Positions 1-8,540 of a DNA stretch of 64,000 nt are shown one piece after another. The stretch covers positions 62,001 through 126,000 of the forward strand of contig DATAID010000003.1 of the NCBI GenBank assembly GCA_036262835.1, written 5' to 3'. The notes beneath the pieces are model-generated. The model worked only from the letters and a program-made list of their open reading frames with translations. It was not told where the DNA came from and did not search any database. The translations under genes were made by a program, and so were the position numbers. Numbering within the stretch: position 1 is the first letter of the stretch; each line of letters begins with the position of its first letter. This DNA is from RBG-16-66-20 sp036262835 (GTDB lineage Bacteria; Pseudomonadota; Gammaproteobacteria; Burkholderiales; SG8-39).

Positions 1-432
1 ATGGCCATGCTCGCCTTCTGCGGCTATCACATGGGCGATTACTTTGCCCACTGGGTGAAGATGGGCAAGGCGGTGGCCAAGCCGCCGCGCATCTTCCGCG
101 TCAACTGGTTCCGCAAGGACGCGAACGGGAAATTCATTTGGCCCGGCTTCGGCGAGAACATGCGCGTGCTGAAGTGGATCGTCGATCGCTGCAGCGGCCG
201 CGCGCAGGGCTCCGAGACGCTGCTCGGCGTCATTCCTCGCTTCGAGGATTTGAGCTGGACGGGCATGGAGCGTTTCGATCGCCCGCATTACGAGGAAATC
301 ACCCGCGTCGATCCCAAGCTCTGGGGCGAGGAGCTCAAGTCGCATGACGAGCTCTTCGGCCGCCTCGCCGGGCGCGTGCCGCCCGTCCTCGAGGCGCGGC
401 GCGGCACGATGCACCAGAAGCTCGCCGCCTAG
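1..432 (+). CDS. pckG: Phosphoenolpyruvate carboxykinase (GTP), C-terminal fragment
   Basis: This is the last 143 residues of GTP-dependent PEP carboxykinase, which interconverts oxaloacetate and PEP at the entry to gluconeogenesis. The segment NWFRKDANGKFIWPGFGEN matches the guanine-binding region of GTP-type enzymes, whose conserved aromatic residues stack on the base. The family is about 600 residues long, so the window starts inside the gene; the ATG at base 1 is an internal methionine, not the start. The stop codon shares a CTAG with the stop of the convergent MFS gene, leaving no room for a terminator between them. Confidence 0.93.
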   Translation: MAMLAFCGYHMGDYFAHWVKMGKAVAKPPRIFRVNWFRKDANGKFIWPGFGENMRVLKWIVDRCSGRAQGSETLLGVIPRFEDLSWTGMERFDRPHYEEITRVDPKLWGEELKSHDELFGRLAGRVPPVLEARRGTMHQKLAA

Positions 433-1661
433 GCGCGCGCCGGCAGCCTCAGCAGTCTTAACGCAAGCAGTCCGGCCGCGACCGAAAGGGCCGCGGCGGC
501 GCCGAGCGCCCAGCTCGAGCGCCCGTATTCGAGCAGAAAGCCCCCGAGGGTCAGGCCCAGGCTCACCCCGGCAAGCAAGGCGGTCGATGACCACGTGAAC
601 GCCTCGGTCGAGTGCTCCGGGCGCGAGCGCTTGGCTACCAGCATCGCCTGCATGATGAGCGCGGGCGACATGGCGAGGCCTGCGGGCAGGCACCAGAGCA
701 GGAACATCCAGTCGGCCTGGAGCGCCGCGAGCGGCGCGACGCCCAGACCCATGACTGCAAGGGCGAGCGGAAACTGGCGCGCGAGCGGCAATCCCCAGCT
801 GCGGCTTCCGTAAACCAGGCCGCCTGCGGCGCTGCTCACGCTCATGATGCCGAGGAGCACGCCGGCAAACGCCGGGCGGCCGAGCTCGGCGGCATACGCC
901 ATCGTCCCGATCTCAACGAGGCCGAAAGCGCCCGCGTAGCAAACGACGACCGCAAGCAACGGCCCGAATCCAGGCTCGGCGAGCGGCCCGAAGAGGCTCG
1001 CGGGACGGCGCGGCTCGATACGCCATTCGGCGAGCGCGCGCGAGCCACGGAAGAGCAGCGTGCCGGCGAAGCCGCAGGCCGCCGCGAACGCGACCGCTGC
1101 CGCAGGTGAGAGCACGGCGACGAAAAAGGCGACCAGGAGCGGTCCGACGATGAAGATCGTCTCGATCAGCACCGACTCGAGGGAATAGGCCGCCGCGAGC
1201 AGCGCGTCGTCTTTCAGGCGCTGCTTGAGGAAGGTACGCATGCACACCGTGATTGGCGGAAAGCTCGCGCCCGCGGCAATCGCGAGCGCGGCGGCAATCC
1301 ACGGATGGCCGCCTGCATGCAAAGCCGCGATCAACGCGAGGAGCGACGCCGGGAACGCGAACGCGCATGCGAGCAAAAGATGACGTGGACCGCGCCGGTC
1401 GATCAAACGCCCGAGCGCGGGGGCGAGGACCGCGAGGCCGAGCGTGTAGCACGCCGCGACACTGCCGCCGCGCGCGAAGGAGTCGCTCACCGACTGGGCG
1501 AGCATGAGAATGGCGAGGCCGGTGATGCCGATCGGCAATCGGCCCAGAAACGAGGCGCCGATTGAGGAGCGGAGCGTCGGCTGCGCGAGCAGGGCGCTGT
1601 AACGGGCGAGCGAAATCAAGGAACCCGCGAACCAGGAGGGGAAGGGCCGGCATTGTCGCAT
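429..1661 (-). CDS. MFS transporter (probable drug or metabolite exporter)
   Basis: A 410-residue membrane protein, the usual length for a 12-helix major facilitator. Hydrophobic helices run throughout, and the loop after the second helix contains GRLIDRRGPR, the MFS motif A. The substrate cannot be told from sequence. The start used here (ATG at 1661) leaves about 45 bases to the nearer parS site. The first 30 residues are only weakly hydrophobic, so a start further in is possible. It converges on pckG and is divergent from mnmG. Confidence 0.8.
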   Translation of the reverse strand: MRQCRPFPSWFAGSLISLARYSALLAQPTLRSSIGASFLGRLPIGITGLAILMLAQSVSDSFARGGSVAACYTLGLAVLAPALGRLIDRRGPRHLLLACAFAFPASLLALIAALHAGGHPWIAAALAIAAGASFPPITVCMRTFLKQRLKDDALLAAAYSLESVLIETIFIVGPLLVAFFVAVLSPAAAVAFAAACGFAGTLLFRGSRALAEWRIEPRRPASLFGPLAEPGFGPLLAVVVCYAGAFGLVEIGTMAYAAELGRPAFAGVLLGIMSVSSAAGGLVYGSRSWGLPLARQFPLALAVMGLGVAPLAALQADWMFLLWCLPAGLAMSPALIMQAMLVAKRSRPEHSTEAFTWSSTALLAGVSLGLTLGGFLLEYGRSSWALGAAAALSVAAGLLALRLLRLPARA

Positions 1662-1705
1662 GGCTGCGCGGGATGCTGCGTCGCAGCATACGGCTAAGTT
1701 GCCGT

Positions 1706-1721
1706 TGTTCCACGTGAAACA
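1706..1721. promoter_or_regulatory. parS: parS centromere site 1
   Basis: TGTTCCACGTGAAACA differs from the classical 16-bp parS palindrome (TGTTTCACGTGAAACA) at one position and keeps the invariant CACGTG core. It lies in the gap upstream of mnmG-rsmG-parA-parB, where chromosomal parS sites commonly occur. ParB would load here as a CTP-dependent clamp. Confidence 0.9.
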
Positions 1722-1744
1722 TCGCTAGCGGACATCGGGCGGCT

Positions 1745-1760
1745 GGTTTCACGTGGAACA
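1745..1760. promoter_or_regulatory. parS: parS centromere site 2
   Basis: GGTTTCACGTGGAACA keeps the CACGTG core and differs from the consensus palindrome at two outer positions. Its centre is 39 bp from that of site 1, close to four helical turns. The in-frame GTG at 1753 that could extend mnmG lies inside this site, which argues that translation starts downstream. Confidence 0.85.
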
Positions 1761-1788
1761 TTCACGTATCATGCGGCCGCTTCTTCAA

Positions 1789-3630
1789 ATGCAATTTCCG
1801 ACTGAATTCGATGTGATCGTGGTGGGCGGCGGCCACGCCGGCACCGAGGCCGCGCTCGCTTCCGCGCGCTCAGGCGCGCGAACCCTCTTGCTCACGCATA
1901 GCCTGGAGACCCTGGGCCAGATGTCCTGCAACCCGTCCATCGGCGGAATCGGCAAGGGGCACTTGGTGAAGGAGATCGACGCTCTGGGCGGGGCCATGGC
2001 GCTTGCCACGGACGAAGCCGGCATTCAATTCCGCACCCTGAATTCTTCCAAGGGACCTGCGGTGCGCGCGACGCGAGCGCAAGCCGATCGCCTGCTCTAC
2101 AAGGCGGCGATCCGGCGGCGCTTGGAGCGCCAGGCAAACCTGACCCTTTTCCAGCAGGCCGTCGACGACATCCTGGTCGAAGGGGACCGGGCAGTGGGGG
2201 TGCTCACCCAAGTCGGCATCCGCCTCCGGGGCCGCGCGGTGGTTCTGACCACCGGCACCTTCCTTTCCGGGCTCGTCCATGTGGGCTTGCAGAGCTATCC
2301 GGCCGGTCGGGCAGGGGACCCTGCCGCAGTGACCCTCGCCGCGCGCTTGCGGGAGATGAAACTTCCAGTCGGGCGCCTAAAGACTGGAACGCCCCCGCGA
2401 CTTGACGGCAAGACCATCGACTTCTCGGTCCTCGAGCGCCAGCCCGGCGACTCGCCCGAGCCCGTTTTCTCCTTCCTCGGCCGGCGCACGATGCACCCAG
2501 AGCAGCTGCCCTGCTGGGTCACGCATACCAACGAGCGCAGCCACGAGATCATCCGCAAGGGGCTTGATCGCTCGCCCATGTTCACGGGGATCATCCAGGG
2601 CGTCGGGCCGCGCTACTGTCCCTCGGTCGAGGACAAGATCCACCGGTTCGCGAGCAAGTCGAGCCATCAGATCTTTCTCGAGCCCGAGGGGCTGACGACG
2701 ACCGAGATCTACCCGAACGGAATTTCGACCAGCCTGCCGTTCGATGTGCAGCTTGAGCTCGTGCGCTCGATCCGGGGCTTGGAGAACGCGCACATTCTGC
2801 GCCCCGGCTACGCCATCGAGTACGACTACTTCGATCCGCGCCAGCTGCGTGCCTCTCTCGAAACAAAATTGGTCGCTGGCCTCTTCTTCGCGGGGCAGAT
2901 CAACGGCACGACCGGGTACGAAGAGGCGGCCGCGCAAGGCCTGCTCGCGGGACTTAACGCCGCGCGCCTCGTGCGCGGCGAACCCGCCTGGTGCCCGCGC
3001 CGGGACGAGGCGTACCTGGGGGTTCTCGTTGACGATCTGATCACTCGGGGCGTGAGCGAGCCGTACCGCATGTTCACGAGCCGGGCGGAGTACCGCCTGA
3101 TGCTGCGCGAGGACAATGCGGACCTGCGCCTCACCGAAGCGGGCCGCAGACTCGGACTGGTGGACGACGAGCGCTGGAATGCTTTCAGCCGAAAACGCGA
3201 CGCGATCGTGCGGGAGACCGAACGGTTGCGCGCGACCCGAAGCGGCAGCCACTCGCTGTACGAACTGCTGCGCCGGCCCGAGGTAAGTTATGAGTCACTT
3301 CCGGCAAAAGCCGCAGCAGAATTGGACGATGAGGTGACCCAGCAGGTCGAGATTCAGGCGAAGTACGAGGGCTACATCGACCGACAGCAAGCGGAAGTCG
3401 GCCGGCGCGAAGCGCAGGAATCCGCTCGGCTCCCAGAAGGGCTCGATTACGACAGCGTCCGCGGCCTCTCGAACGAAGTGCGCCAGAAACTCGCGCAGCA
3501 GCGGCCCGAAACCATCGGACAGGCCGCCCGCATTTCCGGGGTGACGCCGGCGGCGATTTCGCTCCTGCTCGTGCATCTGAAGCGCACCTCGAAGAAGCCG
3601 CAGGGAACGGGGCACAAGAAAACGGCATGA
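1789..3630 (+). CDS. mnmG: tRNA uridine-5-carboxymethylaminomethyl modification enzyme MnmG
   Basis: A 613-residue flavoprotein that, with MnmE, installs the cmnm5 group on wobble U34 of certain tRNAs in the cytoplasm. The N-terminus MQFPTEFDVIVVGGGHAG aligns with E. coli MnmG and carries the FAD-binding GxGxxG. Both family signatures are present: GPRYCPSVEDKIHRF near residue 270 and FAGQINGTTGYEEAAAQG near residue 365. I chose the ATG at 1789 because it matches the usual family start and clears the parS site. A GTG at 1753 and an ATG at 1771 are also in frame. It overlaps rsmG by ATGA. Confidence 0.96.
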   Translation: MQFPTEFDVIVVGGGHAGTEAALASARSGARTLLLTHSLETLGQMSCNPSIGGIGKGHLVKEIDALGGAMALATDEAGIQFRTLNSSKGPAVRATRAQADRLLYKAAIRRRLERQANLTLFQQAVDDILVEGDRAVGVLTQVGIRLRGRAVVLTTGTFLSGLVHVGLQSYPAGRAGDPAAVTLAARLREMKLPVGRLKTGTPPRLDGKTIDFSVLERQPGDSPEPVFSFLGRRTMHPEQLPCWVTHTNERSHEIIRKGLDRSPMFTGIIQGVGPRYCPSVEDKIHRFASKSSHQIFLEPEGLTTTEIYPNGISTSLPFDVQLELVRSIRGLENAHILRPGYAIEYDYFDPRQLRASLETKLVAGLFFAGQINGTTGYEEAAAQGLLAGLNAARLVRGEPAWCPRRDEAYLGVLVDDLITRGVSEPYRMFTSRAEYRLMLREDNADLRLTEAGRRLGLVDDERWNAFSRKRDAIVRETERLRATRSGSHSLYELLRRPEVSYESLPAKAAAELDDEVTQQVEIQAKYEGYIDRQQAEVGRREAQESARLPEGLDYDSVRGLSNEVRQKLAQQRPETIGQAARISGVTPAAISLLLVHLKRTSKKPQGTGHKKTA

Positions 3631-4253
3631 CGCCGCGCGCCGCGCTCGATCGCGGGCTCGGCGAATTGGCGCTCGCGCTTCCCGCGGGCACAGGGGACAG
3701 GCTGATCGCTTATCTGGAGCTGCTCGCCAAGTGGAACAAGACCTACAACCTCACCGCGGTCCGCGATCCGCTCCAGGCGATCAGCGTTCACCTGCTCGAT
3801 TCGCTCGCGGTGCTGCGCGAGCTGCCCGCCGGATCACTCGCCGACGTGGGCTCGGGCGGCGGGCTGCCGGGTATCCCGCTCGCCATTGCGGACCCCGCGC
3901 GACAGATCACCGTCAATGACGCGAACGCGAAGAAGGGCGCTTTCCTGCGCCAGGCTGTCATCGAGCTCGGCCTCGCCAATGTGCGGGTGCACGTCGGGCG
4001 CGTGGAGGAATGGCATCCAGGGGAGCCTTTCGAGGTGGTGATCAGCCGCGGTTTTTCGAGCCTCGCCGATTTCGTCGACTCCTGTCGGCATCTGCTCGCG
4101 CCTACGGGTGTTCTTGCGGCGATGAAGGGCGAGTACCCGCGCGAGGAGATCGCGGCGCTGCCGGCGGCGTGGGAGAGAAGCGAGGTGCGCAAGCTGCGCG
4201 TGCCGCGGCTCGAAGCCGAGCGTCATCTCGTCCTTCTCAGGGCGAGCGGCTGA
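3627..4253 (+). CDS. rsmG: 16S rRNA (guanine-527-N7)-methyltransferase RsmG
   Basis: A 208-residue SAM-dependent methyltransferase that modifies G527 of 16S rRNA; E. coli RsmG has 207 residues. The SAM-binding loop is DVGSGGGLPGIPLAI, near residue 73, preceded by the family segment KWNKTYNLTAVRDP. The start ATG overlaps the mnmG stop (ATGA), so the two are probably translationally coupled. The gap to parA is one base. Confidence 0.96.
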   Translation: MTPRAALDRGLGELALALPAGTGDRLIAYLELLAKWNKTYNLTAVRDPLQAISVHLLDSLAVLRELPAGSLADVGSGGGLPGIPLAIADPARQITVNDANAKKGAFLRQAVIELGLANVRVHVGRVEEWHPGEPFEVVISRGFSSLADFVDSCRHLLAPTGVLAAMKGEYPREEIAALPAAWERSEVRKLRVPRLEAERHLVLLRASG

Positions 4254-4254
4254 A

Positions 4255-5016
4255 ATGGCGCGCATCCTTGCAGTCGCGAACCAGAAGGGCGGCGTCGGCA
4301 AGACGACCACGAGCGTGAACCTTGCGGCGGAGCTCGCGCAATCCGGCCGGCGCGTGCTGCTCGTCGATCTGGATCCGCAGGGCAACGCGACGATGGGCAG
4401 CGGCGTCGACAAGCGAAAACTCGAGCGCACGATCTATCACGTGCTGCTCGGGCTGGGCGAGGCGGCCAACATTCGCGTGCGCGCCGCCAGCGGCTTCGAT
4501 CTGATTCCTGCCAACCGGGAGCTCGCCGGGGCGGAAGTGGAGCTCGTCGACCTGCCCAACCGCGAAGGGCGCCTGCGCGCGGCGCTCGAGAGCATCGGGG
4601 CCGACTACGATTTCATTCTGATCGACTGCCCGCCCTCGCTCAGCCTTCTCACCGTCAACGCTTTCGCCGCGGCCGAGCAGGTCCTCATTCCGATGCAATG
4701 CGAGTACTACGCCCTGGAAGGCCTCTCGGACCTCGTCGGCACGATCAAGCGCGTGCGCGGCAACCTGAATCCGCGCCTCGAGATCGCGGGGCTTCTGCGC
4801 ACCATGTTCGATCCGCGCAACACGCTCGCGCATCAGGTCTCGCAGCAGCTCGAGGAGCATTTCGGCGACAAGGTCTACCGCACGCTCGTGCCGCGCAATG
4901 TGCGACTGGCCGAGGCGCCGAGCTTCGGGGCGCCGGCCGTGGTGTGGGATCGCTCCTCCAAAGGCGCGCAGGCATACGTGGCTCTCGCCGAGGAAATCCT
5001 GAAGGGAATCCCATGA
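4255..5016 (+). CDS. parA: Chromosome partitioning ATPase ParA (Soj)
   Basis: A 253-residue ParA/MinD-superfamily ATPase that moves ParB-parS complexes during chromosome segregation. It has the deviant Walker A motif KGGVGKTTTSVNLA at residues 11-24, the switch segment VDLDPQGNATMG, and a Walker B-like FILIDCPPSLSLL. It lacks the N-terminal helix-turn-helix of plasmid type Ia ParA proteins, as expected for a chromosomal version. It sits one base after rsmG and overlaps parB by ATGA, with two parS sites 2.5 kb upstream. Confidence 0.97.
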   Translation: MARILAVANQKGGVGKTTTSVNLAAELAQSGRRVLLVDLDPQGNATMGSGVDKRKLERTIYHVLLGLGEAANIRVRAASGFDLIPANRELAGAEVELVDLPNREGRLRAALESIGADYDFILIDCPPSLSLLTVNAFAAAEQVLIPMQCEYYALEGLSDLVGTIKRVRGNLNPRLEIAGLLRTMFDPRNTLAHQVSQQLEEHFGDKVYRTLVPRNVRLAEAPSFGAPAVVWDRSSKGAQAYVALAEEILKGIP

Positions 5017-5858
5017 ACAAGCCCAAGGGACTAGGTCGCGGTTTGGATGCGCTGCTCGGCGGGGACGAGACGCCCCGCCGCGACGCTTCGGCAACCCTGC
5101 CCGTCAACGCAATCCGGCCCGGCAAATACCAGCCGCGCACGCGCATGGACGAGCAGGCCCTTGCGGAGCTCTCCGCCTCGATCAAGGCGCAGGGCCTGGT
5201 GCAGCCGGTGCTGGTCAGACCGGTGAACGGCGGGCCCGAGCGTTATGAACTCATCGCCGGCGAGCGCCGTTGGCGCGCCGCACAGATGGCCGGCCTCACG
5301 GAGATTCCCGCGCTCGTGCGAGAGGTCCCGGACAACGCAGCGCTCGCCATGTCCCTCATCGAGAACATCCAGCGCGAGGACCTGAATCCGATCGAAGAGG
5401 CCGCGGGCGTGCAGCGACTCGTGGAGGAGTTCCGCATGACGCACGAGCAGGCGGCCGACTCGGTCGGGCGCTCGCGAAGCGCGACGACCAACCTGCTCAG
5501 GCTGCTCAAGCTCGCCAAACCGGTGCAGGCGATGCTCCTTCAAGGCGCGCTCGAGATGGGACACGCGCGCGCGCTCCTGTCGCTCGAGCCGGCGCGCCAG
5601 ATCGAGGCCGCGAATCGCATCGTCGCGCGGCGCCTGTCGGTCCGCGAAAGCGAAGCGCTCGCCGCACGCCTCGTGCGCGCCCCGGCCGGGCGGCGCAGGC
5701 CGCGCCCGGATCGCGATCTCGAGCGGCTCGAAGAGGAAATCTCGCAGCGCCTGGGGACGACGGTGCAGATCCGCCCGGGCCGCAAGGGCAGCGGCACGAT
5801 CCTCGTTCGCTACGCGGGCCTCGACCATCTCGAGCAGCTTTTGAAGAAATTGCGCTGA
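5013..5858 (+). CDS. parB: Chromosome partitioning protein ParB (Spo0J)
   Basis: A 281-residue CTP-dependent DNA clamp that loads at parS. The N-terminus KPKGLGRGLDALLG is the usual ParA-interaction region. It is followed by the CTP-binding ParB/Srx fold with GERRWRAAQMAG near residue 82 and ENIQREDLNPIEEA. A helix-turn-helix region (AADSVGRSRSATTNLLRLL) and a C-terminal dimerisation domain complete it. The reading frame is open well upstream, but the ATG at 5013 overlaps the parA stop and matches the family start. Confidence 0.97.
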   Translation: MNKPKGLGRGLDALLGGDETPRRDASATLPVNAIRPGKYQPRTRMDEQALAELSASIKAQGLVQPVLVRPVNGGPERYELIAGERRWRAAQMAGLTEIPALVREVPDNAALAMSLIENIQREDLNPIEEAAGVQRLVEEFRMTHEQAADSVGRSRSATTNLLRLLKLAKPVQAMLLQGALEMGHARALLSLEPARQIEAANRIVARRLSVRESEALAARLVRAPAGRRRPRPDRDLERLEEEISQRLGTTVQIRPGRKGSGTILVRYAGLDHLEQLLKKLR

Positions 5859-5890
5859 TCGAAACTCACCGCCTATTGCACTGCAACACG

Positions 5891-5920
5891 TTGACCCCAA
5901 GTGCCCCTAACGAATACAAT
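5891..5920 (+). promoter_or_regulatory. Predicted sigma70-type promoter of the atp operon
   Basis: TTGACC (5891-5896), an 18-base spacer and TACAAT (5915-5920) match the -35/-10 consensus at five of six positions each, in otherwise GC-rich DNA. Transcription would begin around 5927. That is downstream of the GTG at 5901, the longest available start of atpI. Confidence 0.6.
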
Positions 5921-6290
5921 TTCTAGGCCGATACGCGTCGTTTTGAGCTGGCAATTGGCGGTGACTGCCGCCTTGACGCTGTTGGCCGGAGTGGTGGCGG
6001 GCGCGCATGGAGCGCTCTCCGCAGCCTTGGGAGGCGCGGTGAGCTTGTGCGCAGGCTGGTCCTCCGCGGTAGTTGCCGCAAAGGGGAAAGCGTCCGCAGG
6101 AAAAGTCAGTGCGGGGGGGATCCTGTTCGGAGCACTGCGCGCCGAGGGCGTGAAACTCGGCGTGATGCTCGTCATGCTCGGGATCGCGTTTGCCGCCTAT
6201 GAGCAGATGGTGGCGGCGGCATTTCTGGGGACGTTCGTGGCGACAGCGGTGATTTTTTCAATGGCGTTCTTCGTGCGCGAGTACAACTAG
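5901..6290 (+). CDS. atpI: ATP synthase subunit I
   Basis: A small membrane protein of up to 129 residues with four hydrophobic segments, placed first in the atp operon. AtpI proteins assist assembly of the c-ring and are not part of the final enzyme. The GTG at 5901 gives the longest frame but lies between the -35 and -10 boxes of the apparent operon promoter. A start further in, for example the TTG at 5943, which still precedes the first hydrophobic segment, may be the real one. Assignment rests on topology and position, because AtpI sequences diverge quickly. Confidence 0.8.
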   Translation: MPLTNTISRPIRVVLSWQLAVTAALTLLAGVVAGAHGALSAALGGAVSLCAGWSSAVVAAKGKASAGKVSAGGILFGALRAEGVKLGVMLVMLGIAFAAYEQMVAAAFLGTFVATAVIFSMAFFVREYN

Positions 6291-6301
6291 CAAGCCTGGC
6301 G

Positions 6302-7126
6302 ATGGCGACAGAGTACAGCTCAGCAAGCGAATACATCGGGCACCACCTCAGCTTCATGACGAGGCCGCACGAAGGCGGCGGCTTCTGGACGTTCAACGTC
6401 GATTCGATCGTCACCTCGATCGTGCTCGGCGTCATCGGCCTCGGATTCCTGCGCTGGATCGTGGCGAACGCGAGCACCGGCGTGCCGGGCAAGGTGCAGG
6501 CCTTCGTCGAGGTGATCCTGGAATTCATCGACGAGCAGGTGCGCGGCATCTTCCATCACGGCGACCGCAACAAGTTCGTCGCCCCCGCCGCGGTCACGGT
6601 CTTCGTCTGGGTCGTGCTGATGAACGCGATGGACCATATCCCGGCGGATCTGGTCTCGACCGCGCTCGGCTGGGTCGGGATCCACGAGTGGCGCCTCGTG
6701 CCGACCGCCGACGTCAACACGACTTTCGCGCTCTCGCTCTCGGTGTTCGCGATGATGATCTGGTTCTCAATCGCGGCGAAGGGTGTCGGCGGCTGGATCC
6801 ACGAGCTCTTCTGCGCTCCCTTCGGCTCGCACGTCCTGCTCTGGCCCGCGAATCTTCTGTTCAATATGGTCGAGTACGTCTCCAAGCCCCTGTCGCACTC
6901 GCTGCGGCTCTTCGGCAACATGTACGCGGGCGAAATCCTGTTCCTGCTGCTCTGGCTCTGGGCCGCGAACAGCTCGCTCTCGCTCGGCGGCGCCGCGGGC
7001 TGGACCGCCTCGGTCCTGCTCGCCGTGGGCTGGGAAATCTTCCACGTCCTCATCGTGCTGCTGCAGGCCTACATTTTCATGATGCTCACGATCGTCTATG
7101 TCTCGATGGCGCACGAGCATCACTGA
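6302..7126 (+). CDS. atpB: F1Fo ATP synthase subunit a
   Basis: A 274-residue integral membrane subunit that forms the proton half-channels next to the c-ring. The segment LRLFGNMYAGEILFLLL contains the essential arginine (aR210 in E. coli) and the family signature. Length is close to E. coli subunit a (271 residues). It follows atpI by 11 bases and precedes atpE. Confidence 0.97.
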   Translation: MATEYSSASEYIGHHLSFMTRPHEGGGFWTFNVDSIVTSIVLGVIGLGFLRWIVANASTGVPGKVQAFVEVILEFIDEQVRGIFHHGDRNKFVAPAAVTVFVWVVLMNAMDHIPADLVSTALGWVGIHEWRLVPTADVNTTFALSLSVFAMMIWFSIAAKGVGGWIHELFCAPFGSHVLLWPANLLFNMVEYVSKPLSHSLRLFGNMYAGEILFLLLWLWAANSSLSLGGAAGWTASVLLAVGWEIFHVLIVLLQAYIFMMLTIVYVSMAHEHH

Positions 7127-7169
7127 TTCCACCGGAAACGCACTCTTTCTCGATAGAAAGGAAGTAAAA

Positions 7170-7442
7170 ATGGAAAAGCTTCAGCTTCTGGCGATGGTTC
7201 AAGCCTATACCGGCATCGGCATCGGCCTGATGGTCGGTCTCGGCGCGCTCGGTGCCTGCGTCGGCGTGGGCATCATGTGCAGCCGCTTTCTGGAAGCCGC
7301 CGCGCGCCAGCCCGAGCTCACCGGCAGCCTGCAGGGCAAGGTGTTCCTGCTGCTCGGCCTGATCGATGCGTCCTTCATCATCGGCCTGGGCATCGCGATG
7401 TTCTTTGCGTTCGCCAACCCGCTCGCCACGGCGTTCCGGTAG
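7170..7442 (+). CDS. atpE: F1Fo ATP synthase subunit c
   Basis: A 90-residue two-helix hairpin that forms the rotor ring. The conserved polar loop ARQPEL and the proton-carrying aspartate in LLGLIDASFIIG (second helix) are present. An Asp rather than Glu carrier agrees with a proton-driven proteobacterial enzyme. The start ATG at 7170 has an AGAAAGGAAG ribosome-binding site. The frame is open further upstream but without family similarity. Confidence 0.96.
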   Translation: MEKLQLLAMVQAYTGIGIGLMVGLGALGACVGVGIMCSRFLEAAARQPELTGSLQGKVFLLLGLIDASFIIGLGIAMFFAFANPLATAFR

Positions 7443-7481
7443 AGCGGCGCTAAGAAAAAATCGGCTTCCCGAGAGGGCGTC

Positions 7482-7952
7482 ATGAACATCAACGCAACGC
7501 TGTTCGCGCAGGCGATTGTTTTTTTCCTGTTCATCTTCATCACCATCCGGTACATCTGGCCGATGATGCAGCAGGCAATCGACGCGCGGCAGAAGACGAT
7601 CGCCGACGGCCTTGCGGCGGCCGAGCAGGGCAAGAAGTCGCTCGAGACCTCCGCCCGGCAGGCGGACGAGGCGATCAAGGAAGCGCGCGGCCGGGCGGCG
7701 GAGATCGTCGGCCAGGCCGAGAAGCGCGCCGCCCAGGTGATCGAGGAAGCGAAGGCCACCGCGAAGGCCGAGGGCGATCGCGAGAAAGCCGCCGCCAAGG
7801 CCGACATCGAGCAGGCCGTGACGCGTGCGCGCGAGCAACTGCGCGAGCAGGTGGCCGCGCTTGCGGTGGCGGGCGCCGAGAAGATCCTGCGCCGCGAAGT
7901 GGACGCGAAAGCGCATTCCGATCTGCTAGACGGCATCAAGAAGCAGCTCTAA
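7482..7952 (+). CDS. atpF: F1Fo ATP synthase subunit b
   Basis: A 156-residue peripheral-stalk subunit, the same length as in E. coli. It has one N-terminal membrane helix (residues 5-25, rich in Phe and Ile) followed by a long alanine, lysine and glutamate-rich coiled coil that dimerises and reaches delta on top of F1. It lies between atpE and atpH, the canonical position. Confidence 0.96.
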   Translation: MNINATLFAQAIVFFLFIFITIRYIWPMMQQAIDARQKTIADGLAAAEQGKKSLETSARQADEAIKEARGRAAEIVGQAEKRAAQVIEEAKATAKAEGDREKAAAKADIEQAVTRAREQLREQVAALAVAGAEKILRREVDAKAHSDLLDGIKKQL

Positions 7953-7976
7953 CCCAGACAAGGCGCCGGAAAACAC

Positions 7977-8513
7977 GTGGCCGAACCCAGCACCATCGCC
8001 CGTCCCTACGCGGAGGCCGCCTTCAGGCTGGCCGATTCGCAGGGCAAGCTCGCCGAGTGGTCGGCGATGCTCGGCAGCCTGGCCACCGTGGCGGCCGATG
8101 CCCGCGTGCGCTCGGCAGTCGGCGATCCGAATCTGTCGGCCGCCAAGGTGGCCGGCCTGTTCATCTCGATTCTCTCGGGCAGGCTCTCGGGGGACGCGGA
8201 GAACTTCGTGCGCGTGCTGGCCGAGAACGGGCGGCTCGACGTCGTCAGCGAAATACGCGACCAGTATGACGCGCTCAAGAACGCGCGCGAGGGTGTCGTC
8301 GAGGCGGAAGTGATCTCCGCGTTCGAGATGGAGCAGGCGCAGATCGCCGACCTGGTGGGGCGGCTGGAGAAGAAGACCGGCCGCAAGGTGAAGGCGAAGG
8401 TGAGCGTCGACAAGTCGCTCATCGGCGGGATCAAGGTGATCATCGGCGACAAGGTCATCGATGGCTCGGCACGCGCGCAACTGGGCGCGCTCGAGATCGC
8501 ACTGAAAGCATAG
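7977..8513 (+). CDS. atpH: F1Fo ATP synthase subunit delta
   Basis: A 178-residue soluble subunit linking the b dimer to the alpha subunits (E. coli delta has 177). It begins with IARPYAEAAFRLA, the typical delta N-terminus, and ends with the conserved segment GGIKVIIGDKVIDGSARAQL. The start is a GTG at 7977, the first codon giving the family N-terminus. Confidence 0.96.
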   Translation: MAEPSTIARPYAEAAFRLADSQGKLAEWSAMLGSLATVAADARVRSAVGDPNLSAAKVAGLFISILSGRLSGDAENFVRVLAENGRLDVVSEIRDQYDALKNAREGVVEAEVISAFEMEQAQIADLVGRLEKKTGRKVKAKVSVDKSLIGGIKVIIGDKVIDGSARAQLGALEIALKA

Positions 8514-8540
8514 AAGCAGGACGCTCAAGGAGCCTTACCC

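Noticed and set aside
1..3. ATG at base 1 as the start of the first gene
   Set aside because: The encoded residues belong to the C-terminal quarter of PEP carboxykinase, so the gene is cut by the window edge.
913..1761. A 282-codon minus-strand open frame starting MFHVKP and running through the MFS gene
   Set aside because: Its first codons are the parS palindromes read as protein; the rest is arginine-rich and overlaps the MFS gene in another frame.
1753..1788. N-terminal extension of mnmG from the GTG at 1753
   Set aside because: The codons lie partly in a parS site, and the family N-terminus matches the ATG at 1789.
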